Below, in pieces: positions 1-7,966 of a stretch of DNA of 41,980 nucleotides. A program made the position numbers and the translations under genes. This stretch comes from Planctomycetota bacterium. GTDB taxonomy: Bacteria; Planctomycetota; UBA11346. The stretch is taken from positions 1 through 41,980 of the forward strand of contig JANQLF010000280.1 in assembly GCA_028280785.1 (NCBI GenBank), written 5' to 3'. The notes below the pieces were generated by a model. It was not told where the DNA came from. It did not search any database and saw only the letters and a program-made list of their open reading frames with translations. Each line of letters begins with the position of its first letter. Positions within the stretch are counted from its first letter, which is position 1.

Positions 1-1143
1 CAATTACCGGAGCGTCATGGCTGCCTGTCAAATCACCACCATGGTGAAAGGCCTCTTTTTTCTTTGCCGCAACTGATGAGCGATGCTGGCTATGCAACGG
101 CTTTGGTTGGGAAAAATCATACATTTCTAAAAGCGGAAGACTGGGATTATTATATTGATCATCCAGAGCCATTAGACGCAGAGGCTGCTCAACAGCGCCG
201 GCAATGGGTTCGAGAACAAGAGTGTCCTCGCTTAGGGCGTTCAGCTGCGGCTGGTGGCTTGGCAGGCGACAATGATGTGGCGAAGACTGATGATGCACTC
301 TCTTGGTTAGAGCAGGATCAATTAAAACCTCGTTTTTTATTTTTATCATATCTGTCACCGCATACACCGTACCACTGTCCGGCACCTTTTTATGATATGT
401 ACAAAGATGTTGAGCTGCCAATGCCCGTCATTGAAGAGGATGGGCTGCAAAGCAAACCAAGGCGTCAGCGTTTTCATCAATGGGTAAACGATCGATTGCT
501 GCCATTTAATGCAGATGAACAGCGATTAATGCGTGAGACTTATGCTGCTCAGGTGAGTTTGATCGACCATGAACTTGGTCGCGTTTTGGAACATGTTGAG
601 AAAAACCAACGAGATACATTGATTATCTTTACCAGTGATCATGGCGACTATCAGGGGGATCATGGCTTATTTACGAAAAGCCCAGCGCTTTATGATTGTC
701 TGGTGCGCATTCCGATGATCGTTAAATGGCCAGGGCATTGCATGCCAGGGACGCGCGATGCGCGGCCAGTCAGTTTAATTGATATATTACCAAGTTTATG
801 CGAAGCGGCTGGGGCTGAAATACCGAGCGCGGTTGATGGTGATAGTTTTTTATCGCTTTTAACTGATAGCGCTGCTTCGTGGAGGAAACATAATGTTTTA
901 TCGTATGGTATTGAAGGAGCCGCAGCAATTCCTGAGGAACCATGGGGAGATGAATTATTACAGCATAATCCCGGAAGGCATGGAGTTCCTTGGGAAGGAA
1001 ATCCGTTAAGTCTGGCAGGTAGCTTACATGGTTTGCGCACTGAAAAATGGAAATTTGTTATCGATGAAAATGGCGAACATGAGATCTATGATCTAATAAA
1101 TGATCCAGGTGAATTGAATATACTCACTCGGATACAAGAATAA
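1..1143 (+). CDS. type I sulfatase, 3' part (start lies before the window)
   Basis: The reading frame is open from base 1, so this is the C-terminal ~380 residues of a formylglycine-dependent sulfatase (alkaline phosphatase superfamily). The N-terminal C-x-P-S-R catalytic motif is outside the window. Visible family features are the early GYATALVGKNH segment (normally GYxTxxxGKWH), a PHTPYHCPAPF block, the metal-binding block FTSDHGDYQGDHGL, the KWPG block, and the C-terminal DPGELN motif. Such enzymes remove sulfate esters from polysaccharides and occur in many copies in Lentisphaerae and Planctomycetes. No downstream partner is close; the next gene is 335 bp away. Family confidence is high; the substrate cannot be told. 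Confidence 0.9.
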   Translation, partial: QLPERHGCLSNHHHGERPLFSLPQLMSDAGYATALVGKNHTFLKAEDWDYYIDHPEPLDAEAAQQRRQWVREQECPRLGRSAAAGGLAGDNDVAKTDDALSWLEQDQLKPRFLFLSYLSPHTPYHCPAPFYDMYKDVELPMPVIEEDGLQSKPRRQRFHQWVNDRLLPFNADEQRLMRETYAAQVSLIDHELGRVLEHVEKNQRDTLIIFTSDHGDYQGDHGLFTKSPALYDCLVRIPMIVKWPGHCMPGTRDARPVSLIDILPSLCEAAGAEIPSAVDGDSFLSLLTDSAASWRKHNVLSYGIEGAAAIPEEPWGDELLQHNPGRHGVPWEGNPLSLAGSLHGLRTEKWKFVIDENGEHEIYDLINDPGELNILTRIQE

Positions 1144-1478
1144 GTAAGTAGAGAAAACTCAAAGAAGAGGTCTTGTAACAAAGGCGGGCGGTCCGATTTT
1201 TTAACTGAAGCACTGGCCTAATATGTCCATGACAACAACTTGAAATCCCGGTGCCTGAGGCAGAGCCGATCTAAACAGGCCGATTGCCAATTAACTGTCT
1301 TATCTGGTGGTATAGAGCACGATCCGGTATCTGGTATCCTGTAAACTATTGTAATATAACGACTTAATTTTCATTGACCCATACGCCGATATGCTAAAGT
1401 CACAAAAAGTTTAGCATCTCGTTACTTTTATATAGCCGGGGAATCCCGGGTCATTAGATTACCCCTAAGGAGCCGACC
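1144..1478. other. intergenic region with inverted repeats before the FG-GAP operon
   Basis: No convincing gene. Near its 3' end is an 8-bp inverted repeat, ATGCTAAA at 1391-1398 and TTTAGCAT at 1410-1417, with 11 bases between. Next comes a small GC hairpin, CCGGG/CCCGG at 1436-1449, in the expected 5' untranslated region. AAGGAG at 1468-1473 is a good ribosome binding site for the gene at 1479. The rest shows nothing I can name. Confidence 0.5.
1391..1417. promoter_or_regulatory. candidate operator, 8-bp inverted repeat
   Basis: ATGCTAAA and TTTAGCAT form a perfect inverted repeat with an 11-base spacer, 62 bp before the start of the secreted FG-GAP gene at 1479. The half-site centres are 19 bp apart, about two helical turns, which would suit a dimeric regulator. 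There is no T-tract, so it is not an intrinsic terminator. The role is inferred from position only. Confidence 0.35.
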
Positions 1479-3128
1479 ATGCTCAGTTTCAAATACTTAA
1501 GTTCAATCTCACTAGCATGTTGCTTAGGCGCAGCCAGCGCAGCGGACATCAGTTTTCAAGAGGTTTCAGGTGCTGAATCAGGTTTACAGAAGATTATGCA
1601 GGATTGGAAAGCTGACGAATTTAAAAAGCAAAATGGCAATTTTGGTTCGCATGGCTGGTGGCCGTGGGGCTTAACAGCGTTTGATTATGATAATGACGGT
1701 GACATTGATTTGTTACCAGCTCATCATGGAAAACCTGGCAGTATTTTAATTAAAAGTGAATTCTCCGAATCAGGAAAATTAAGCTTTAAGAATGTAACTT
1801 CAGAGCTAACTGATCAAAAACTACCTGGCGCTGATAAAAAGCCAAAGATTTGGGACTTTAATGGCGATGGTTTTCTCGATATATCAGGTTGGTCTGATGA
1901 AGCGAAACGTCCACCAAGTTTTTTGAATATGGGTGGTAAGTCACTTAAGAAATTAGATTTTGTGTTCCATCCGATTTCCCATCACAAAGACGAGCAGGTG
2001 CGAGATTTAAACGGTGATGGCTATCTGGATTTTGCAGGTGTACATCGCGGCAGAGACTTATCGAAAGTATGGGATCCTGCGGCAAATACCTTTGTGAAAT
2101 GGGGGAAGGTCAAGCAAAAACCTGCGCCCAAGGTTCCGCAAGAGTTTTTAGATTATTTTGCTGAGCTTAAGAAGAAGATGGCACCGCCAAGTAAAAGACA
2201 TCCAAAGGGCTACCTAGCGAATCGGTTTCTTGGTGTGAAATACCTTACTGACTATGATATCAATTCCGATGGACATATGGATGTAGTAGCTCAGTCCACG
2301 ACGGCGTATGGATGGGATTTACCAGCAGCATATTTCCTGAACGATGGCAAGGGGAATTATGTTGATAAAACAGAAGAATTAGGACTGCCAAAAGAAGGCT
2401 CGCCAGTTTTTATCAAAGATGTAACCGGTGACGGCCTAGTGGATTTATTCATCATCAAAAAAGGGCATGCTGGTTTTTATATGGCAACCAAAGAAGGTAA
2501 ATTTGTCAAACCGGAGAATGCTGATTTAAACGCCAATTTAAAAGAAGGTGATAGTTATATGCATAAATTTTTCCCTGTCGATTTCGATAGCGATGGTGAC
2601 TATGATTTGGTTATCAGTTTGCCTCGCTCAGGCAGAGAGTCGATCTATGAAAATAAAGGTAATGGTCAGTTTAAATTGATTATGAAATTCAGTGGTTGGG
2701 ACTCAGAGCCAATTGCAATCTGTGATATTAACAATGATGGCTTGGTAGATATTGCTGTTGGTGGTAGCGGTACCAAAGCAAAACGTTCTTCGAAGAAAAA
2801 CGCAGATATCACTATATTCATCAACAATACCAAGACTGACAATAACTACTGCAATATTTATCCAACGATGCCTGCGCCAAATCCTTATGCTGTTGGTGCA
2901 AAAATAACCGCCTACCCGGCCGGAAAAATGGATGTTAAAGGTGCAGTGCCGATTGTTGATCAAGCTGCCTACCCCGATGCTAGCCCGGTTCGAGTCGGCT
3001 TAGGCTCAGCTACAGAATTTGATTTACGTGTGACGTTTCCTGATGGTACCGTGCGCGAGTTTAAAAAGGTTAAAGCCTCTTCGAAGTTGAAAGTCGCTCC
3101 AGCCGGAAAACTAGCCATATTAAAATAA
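1479..3128 (+). CDS. secreted FG-GAP/VCBS repeat protein with C-terminal ASPIC/UnbV domain
   Basis: 549 residues with a clear signal peptide (hydrophobic stretch ending AASAAD, residues ~1-22). At least seven calcium-binding FG-GAP/VCBS-type loops are visible, for example DYDNDGDIDLL, DFNGDGFLDIS, DLNGDGYLDFA, DINSDGHMDVV, DVTGDGLVDLF, DFDSDGDYDLV and DINNDGLVDIA, consistent with a beta-propeller. The last ~110 residues, with VGAKITAY, VRVGLGS and VTFPDGTVREF, match the ASPIC/UnbV domain of CRTAC-like proteins. The protein is exported and probably binds or presents polysaccharide at the cell surface; no catalytic site is evident. It is first in a run with the glycosidase-like gene at 3175 and a second FG-GAP protein at 6069. 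The start is supported by AAGGAG five bases upstream. Confidence 0.85.
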   Translation: MLSFKYLSSISLACCLGAASAADISFQEVSGAESGLQKIMQDWKADEFKKQNGNFGSHGWWPWGLTAFDYDNDGDIDLLPAHHGKPGSILIKSEFSESGKLSFKNVTSELTDQKLPGADKKPKIWDFNGDGFLDISGWSDEAKRPPSFLNMGGKSLKKLDFVFHPISHHKDEQVRDLNGDGYLDFAGVHRGRDLSKVWDPAANTFVKWGKVKQKPAPKVPQEFLDYFAELKKKMAPPSKRHPKGYLANRFLGVKYLTDYDINSDGHMDVVAQSTTAYGWDLPAAYFLNDGKGNYVDKTEELGLPKEGSPVFIKDVTGDGLVDLFIIKKGHAGFYMATKEGKFVKPENADLNANLKEGDSYMHKFFPVDFDSDGDYDLVISLPRSGRESIYENKGNGQFKLIMKFSGWDSEPIAICDINNDGLVDIAVGGSGTKAKRSSKKNADITIFINNTKTDNNYCNIYPTMPAPNPYAVGAKITAYPAGKMDVKGAVPIVDQAAYPDASPVRVGLGSATEFDLRVTFPDGTVREFKKVKASSKLKVAPAGKLAILK

Positions 3129-3174
3129 TGTTAAATCGCCTATACTTGTAGTCTATAATACTTGGAGATCCGTG

Positions 3175-6069
3175 ATGAAACCAATGATAAATGCGATAAG
3201 CACTTTGTTGTTAACCTTATCCTGTATTGCTAGTGGATTTACTGCGGAAGGTGCTGTTGTTGAAATTTTGAAAACTCGTGAATGGACTGAGGATGGTAAA
3301 AAACCGAGTGGCACTATTTGGCGTGGTTTTCAAGTCTGGAAAAATGATGTGGTCATTATGCCTGATGGTAAATACGTTGAGGTTGATCCGAGATATCCGA
3401 TCATCGCACCGTCAAAGAAGGGTAATGAGCAAATAGCTATTGACCCAAGAAATCATAATCAAGTTAAGAATAAAATTAAACAAGATGAAGTGAAAGTTAA
3501 CGCAGCAAAGCGAGTCGTGAATACACCAAATCCGCCTGCGGATTGGCAAACCATAGATTTCGATGACAGCGATTGGCTACGTGATTCATTCCCACAAAGA
3601 GCATTATATGGTCTTACTAAATTTCGCTGTCTACGTGGGACATTTACCGTTACAGATTCTAAAAAGGTAGGTGAGTTGCAACTTCGCTTTCGTTATCGCG
3701 GTGGTGCGGCAGTTTACTTAAATGGAAAAGAAATCGGAAGGGGACACCTGCCAAAGGGGAAGATTACGCCAGATACCATGGCTGAACCCTATGCAGAAGA
3801 GTCATTTATTGATGCGAATGGTAATTTAATTGATCAAGGTGTTAAATTTCGTGGTGGACACCCCAACAAAGGACCGCATGTGAGTAAGCCATTATATTCC
3901 TATCGTAAAGAGGTGGGAATTACGCATTGGGAAAATAAGGGGTGTAGTATCTCCTGTGACAATGCGCATAAACTTTGGTTTGGCACTAAGGACCCAGACA
4001 TCGTTCGAAAATATCAATCACGCACACGTGTTCTGGACATTACTATTAAACCAGAGCAGTTGCAAAAAGGTGTTAATGTTCTTGCGCTTGCGGTTCATAG
4101 AGCGCCAGCATTGCCAGTAATGTTTGAAAAAGGAGTAAAATTTAATCATCGTGAATTAATACAACGCTGGTGGGATCGTTGTGAAATAGAGGATATTCGT
4201 CTTACGGGGAAAAGTTCAGAAGGATTGGTGCCAAATGTTAAACAGCCTCAGTCGATGCAGGTGTTTAATCATCCAGTTAATGTTAGTTTGGCTCCGGCAT
4301 TTTACGCTGACCCTAATGATAAACTAAGGCCGGTTCGAATTCATGGACTGCGCAATGGTTCTTGTGCAGGACAGTTAGTAGTTAGTGGCGCATCAATTAA
4401 AAACCTTTCAGTTTCGGTAAATGATTTAAAAGGTCCGTCAGTTATTTCTAAAAGTAATATACAAGTAGGCTATCCTGTGGTATGTAATATTATAGGTGAA
4501 CGAGGTAAGAAGAAATGGTTTACTGGTTCCTACTTTGATAGCATCGAAAATAAGCCGGACGCCAATATTGAACAAGTTCCTGGTATGTATAAACGGAAGT
4601 TTAAAGCAATGCAGCCGATATGGTTTGATGTTAAGATACCTAAAGATGCGGCTCCGGGCAAGTATGTGGCCAAGGTCACTATCAAAGCAGACGGACTCAA
4701 TACCGAAGCGGAATTAGAGTTGCATGTGCATGGCACCTGGGTCCTACCTGATCCTCAAGAATTTAATATCATCGGCACCTTTTTGGAATCGCCTGATTCA
4801 ATTGCAGAACATTATGGATTAGAAATGTGGTCGTCAGAACATTGGGAGATGATTGATAAATGCTTTAAAGTATTAGCTGATTTGGGTAATAAAGCAGTAT
4901 TCATCCCGTTAATTGGCAAGACTCATCTTGGTAATGAACATTCGATGATTCATTATATCAAACAAAAAGATGGATCTTTTAAGGTCGATACGAGTATTGC
5001 TGAGCGGTATTTAGATATTGCTATCAAACACTGTGGTGATCTCGACATTATTTGTTTGTGGACCAGCCATGGTTACACGGTCAAAGATAAAAACCCACGT
5101 ATTAGTTTAAAGGATCCCAAAACGGGTCAATTAACTGAGTATCGACCACCAAAATGGGGTCAACCTGAATCGCTTACATTCTGGCCGCCGGTCATTGATG
5201 CATGTAAGAAAATGATAGCGAAACGTAAACAATCGACAGATGCAATGATGTTTGGCTTATTAAGTGATACTCCTGGGCCTGATTTCCCAGACATTCACGC
5301 TTGTTCACCAGATACCAAATGGATCGCTAGTACGCACCTCGCCTATAGATCCTATAAAGGGAAAGCTAAAGACGGTAAAAAAATGAAGGGCACGCAGTTT
5401 TTAGGCGCATGGTCTCATATGTTTAATGAATTTTTCTCGAGTGGACATAATTGGATGGGCGAGATCGATGGTGAGCGGAAATATAAGTGGCGAGCAGATA
5501 TACAATCGCCAAGACTGCGCTTATCTTCATCGCGCTCACGAACACAATTATTTGAAAATGACTACATGGCCGACCTCAATCGCCTGAGTGTTTTTTCTGA
5601 AGCATTAATAACACGTGCGGGTGGAGACAGTATTAACGGTTATGGATTGTGGGGGGCTGATTTTTGGAATGGGGAAATGCACCGTTATGATAATAACAAA
5701 AGAACAGGAATAGATCAGAATACCTTTCGTTGGGCAGTTGCGCCTGGCAAGGATGGTCCTGTTCCAACCTGCCGTTCTAAAAACATACGCATGAGTTTGC
5801 AAGATTCCGAAGTACGCAGATATGTCGAAGATGCCATATTCAATGCAGGAAATAATAAACTCAGCAAGAAACTAGTGGAACAGGCGCGTGCCGTATGCGA
5901 GGAACGCTCAAAGATAATTACATTCATGTCACGCTATCGCTACAATAGTCCGCAAGGCAGAATGCCAAAAGCAATATTGATTCCTGATTTAAAGACATGG
6001 GAGAACAATACAATTGCATTATACCAAGTTGCTGGTGAAATTAATGATAAAATTGGAAAGGGCAAATAA
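3175..6069 (+). CDS. large secreted glycoside-hydrolase-like protein (GH123/DUF4091-type architecture)
   Basis: 964 residues with a signal peptide (residues ~1-25). Residues ~120-310 look like a galactose-binding beta-sandwich (DDSDWLRD, FRYRGGAAVYLNGKEIGRG). Residues ~360-520 are a second sandwich ending IPKDAAPGKYVAKVTI, the sequence that usually precedes the TIM barrel in GH123/DUF4091-type proteins. Residues ~530-900 form the probable barrel, with many Trp and acidic residues. I could not assign catalytic residues with confidence. ATG at 3175 is preferred over the GTG one codon earlier because GGAG at 3164-3167 is well spaced. The gene lies 46 bp after the FG-GAP gene, and its stop overlaps the next start. 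Likely role: extracellular or periplasmic cleavage of an algal or host glycan. The family assignment is by architecture only. Confidence 0.65.
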   Translation: MKPMINAISTLLLTLSCIASGFTAEGAVVEILKTREWTEDGKKPSGTIWRGFQVWKNDVVIMPDGKYVEVDPRYPIIAPSKKGNEQIAIDPRNHNQVKNKIKQDEVKVNAAKRVVNTPNPPADWQTIDFDDSDWLRDSFPQRALYGLTKFRCLRGTFTVTDSKKVGELQLRFRYRGGAAVYLNGKEIGRGHLPKGKITPDTMAEPYAEESFIDANGNLIDQGVKFRGGHPNKGPHVSKPLYSYRKEVGITHWENKGCSISCDNAHKLWFGTKDPDIVRKYQSRTRVLDITIKPEQLQKGVNVLALAVHRAPALPVMFEKGVKFNHRELIQRWWDRCEIEDIRLTGKSSEGLVPNVKQPQSMQVFNHPVNVSLAPAFYADPNDKLRPVRIHGLRNGSCAGQLVVSGASIKNLSVSVNDLKGPSVISKSNIQVGYPVVCNIIGERGKKKWFTGSYFDSIENKPDANIEQVPGMYKRKFKAMQPIWFDVKIPKDAAPGKYVAKVTIKADGLNTEAELELHVHGTWVLPDPQEFNIIGTFLESPDSIAEHYGLEMWSSEHWEMIDKCFKVLADLGNKAVFIPLIGKTHLGNEHSMIHYIKQKDGSFKVDTSIAERYLDIAIKHCGDLDIICLWTSHGYTVKDKNPRISLKDPKTGQLTEYRPPKWGQPESLTFWPPVIDACKKMIAKRKQSTDAMMFGLLSDTPGPDFPDIHACSPDTKWIASTHLAYRSYKGKAKDGKKMKGTQFLGAWSHMFNEFFSSGHNWMGEIDGERKYKWRADIQSPRLRLSSSRSRTQLFENDYMADLNRLSVFSEALITRAGGDSINGYGLWGADFWNGEMHRYDNNKRTGIDQNTFRWAVAPGKDGPVPTCRSKNIRMSLQDSEVRRYVEDAIFNAGNNKLSKKLVEQARAVCEERSKIITFMSRYRYNSPQGRMPKAILIPDLKTWENNTIALYQVAGEINDKIGKGK

Positions 6070-7856
6070 TGGACTTTCTCATACAGATTGGCATATGCCT
6101 TATTGGTTTGATCAATCCTAATTTTACGCCCATACATTTAACTAACCAATCAAATGTTGTCATTGAGATGAATCTATCTTTGTCTGATGGAAAAGATGTG
6201 AATGTAAATGTTGTGAAAATTTGGAAAGGGAAAAGTAATAAAACAATAAAATTGACGTTGAGCACCGCGGCCGTTGTAGATCAGAAGAACGATTTTGTAC
6301 AGACGCTGAAAAATCGGAAGTCGGTTCAGTCCTTATTGTTTGTTGGTGGAGAGAAGGGCGATGCTTCCACCGCATTGTTACATATAGAAGGAACCTGGTA
6401 CAATTTTGAGTTTAATGATCAGACTTGGGGATTGACTACGATTAATAGTGATATGAGTACAACCTGGGATGGTGGAACTGATATGTTGGTAAAGGCAGTG
6501 GATTATATTCTATCAAGTGAAAGCCCGGAGCTGCCAGTGGTAGAGGGCGCAAGTTGGGTTGATCTGAGTGCTGGCGAAGATCCGGAGCCCTTTGCTCAGC
6601 TGGGTGAATCGGTTCACGCTGCTCAGGCCGTTTATATAAATGACATGCATGTTTTACACGTGAGTAGTACCGATGGAGATCGTTTGTTCGCCTATGATGC
6701 AGACTCAGATTCGATGCGTGATGTTACGAAAAAACATAAACTCAGTGCAGCATCTCAAATTTCTGCTTGGCTTGATGTCAATGTAGATGGTAAGCTTGAT
6801 TTAATCACCTGGAATGATCGCTTACAAGTGTATGCTCAATCTTCAGTGGGTTTTGTTGAGCAAAAATTACCAGCATCACAACAAGCTGTTAAGTCCTGCC
6901 ATTCACTAAGCCCGCTTGGTAATACAGGAAAAATAATTATTGCTACAGATGATGGACCGATGATTTGGTCTTTGTCAGGTCATACAATAAAACCGATTGC
7001 ATCGCTTCCTAAGGATATTGATCTAGGGAAAGCAGGTCTCTGTATAGTAGCTGATTTTAATAATGATAATCATGTCGATGTATTGCAGCTTTATCGAAAG
7101 AAAGCGCTCGTCTATGAAGGAACTGGATCAGTAAACTTTAAAGCGCCTGTTGTTGCAAAGATTGCACAGGGTGACGATGAATTTAATGCCTTTCTTGGTG
7201 ATTTCGATGCAGATGGATTATTGGATTTTTTTACCGTTGGGCCAAATCAAAAAACAGCACTGTGGAACAACCGTGGGGCATTTGCTTTTAAAAATGAATT
7301 TGAGATGACTGGTGAAATGACAGCCAAAGGTCCAGAGGATGCTATTTCAGGTGTCGCCTGTGATTTTAATAACGATGGTCGTCAGGACGTCATATTTTTC
7401 TATGACATGGATTCACCGCGCATTTTATTTAGTCGTGGATTTAGAAGCTTTGGCTTGGCTAATGGCATGGATATGAGTGCTAATGGTTTATTAGAAGAAT
7501 CGCTTGAAGGTGCACAGGCCGGTTGTGTTGCTGATTTTAACGGTGACGGATGTCAAGATATGGTTGTTATTCACGTCAGTGGTAACGCGCACTTTTTGCC
7601 AATCTCAAATGGAGAGGACACGGTTGGTTGCGTGCATCTTGCTCTGGATAAAAACTTGCCAGGACCAATACGGGTTAATGCATGGCAAGACGACCGCTGT
7701 CTTGGTGCGCATAATGTCGGTTCAGGTAATCAAGAGGCGTTTATCGGACAAAGCGAAGCCGGTCCTATGCTGTTGAAATGGCAGCTCCCTAATGGCACCA
7801 AGAAAGAATTAGAGGTCATTGTCGAGAACGAACCGCAGCGAGTCGTGCTCAAATAG
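6069..7856 (+). CDS. FG-GAP/VCBS repeat protein, translationally coupled to the glycosidase-like gene
   Basis: 595 residues beginning with a short hydrophobic segment (MDFLIQIGICLIGLI) that could be a signal or anchor. Residues ~20-170 are a beta-rich domain I do not recognise. From ~170 onwards there are scattered FG-GAP-type calcium loops: DVNVDGKLDLI, DFNNDNHVDVL, DFDADGLLDFF, DFNNDGRQDVI and DFNGDGCQDMV. The last ~90 residues resemble a degenerate ASPIC/UnbV end (WQLPNGTKKELEVIV). The TAATG overlap with the upstream stop implies translational coupling and stoichiometric production with that enzyme. It is a paralogue in type of the 1479 product. Role inferred: glycan binding or surface assembly. 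Confidence 0.75.
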   Translation: MDFLIQIGICLIGLINPNFTPIHLTNQSNVVIEMNLSLSDGKDVNVNVVKIWKGKSNKTIKLTLSTAAVVDQKNDFVQTLKNRKSVQSLLFVGGEKGDASTALLHIEGTWYNFEFNDQTWGLTTINSDMSTTWDGGTDMLVKAVDYILSSESPELPVVEGASWVDLSAGEDPEPFAQLGESVHAAQAVYINDMHVLHVSSTDGDRLFAYDADSDSMRDVTKKHKLSAASQISAWLDVNVDGKLDLITWNDRLQVYAQSSVGFVEQKLPASQQAVKSCHSLSPLGNTGKIIIATDDGPMIWSLSGHTIKPIASLPKDIDLGKAGLCIVADFNNDNHVDVLQLYRKKALVYEGTGSVNFKAPVVAKIAQGDDEFNAFLGDFDADGLLDFFTVGPNQKTALWNNRGAFAFKNEFEMTGEMTAKGPEDAISGVACDFNNDGRQDVIFFYDMDSPRILFSRGFRSFGLANGMDMSANGLLEESLEGAQAGCVADFNGDGCQDMVVIHVSGNAHFLPISNGEDTVGCVHLALDKNLPGPIRVNAWQDDRCLGAHNVGSGNQEAFIGQSEAGPMLLKWQLPNGTKKELEVIVENEPQRVVLK

Positions 7857-7895
7857 CTTGTGCATTGTCAGGTTTTCATTGATAGCCTGTCTGAC

Positions 7896-7907
7896 TGGTA
7901 TATACCA
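7896..7907. promoter_or_regulatory. TGGTATATACCA palindromic operator, copy 1
   Basis: A perfect 12-bp palindrome 59 bp before the start at 7967. Two further identical copies occur at 18851-18862 and 19040-19051, both in a divergent promoter region. By composition, three exact copies of a 12-mer in 42 kb are very unlikely by chance. The form resembles operators of GntR/HutC-type regulators (TGGTnTAnACCA). No GntR gene is in the window, so the regulator is unknown. Confidence 0.7.
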
Positions 7908-7917
7908 CAGTGGTCAC

Positions 7918-7937
7918 AACGCCTCCCGCTAGGCGTT
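7918..7937. promoter_or_regulatory. small inverted repeat in the leader of the 7967 gene
   Basis: AACGCCT (7918-7924) and AGGCGTT (7931-7937) form a 7-bp stem with a 6-base loop between the operator and the start codon. There is no T-tract. It may be an mRNA leader hairpin or a second protein site. Confidence 0.3.
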
Positions 7938-7966
7938 AATAAGCAGAGATCACAGAGAGAGAAAAT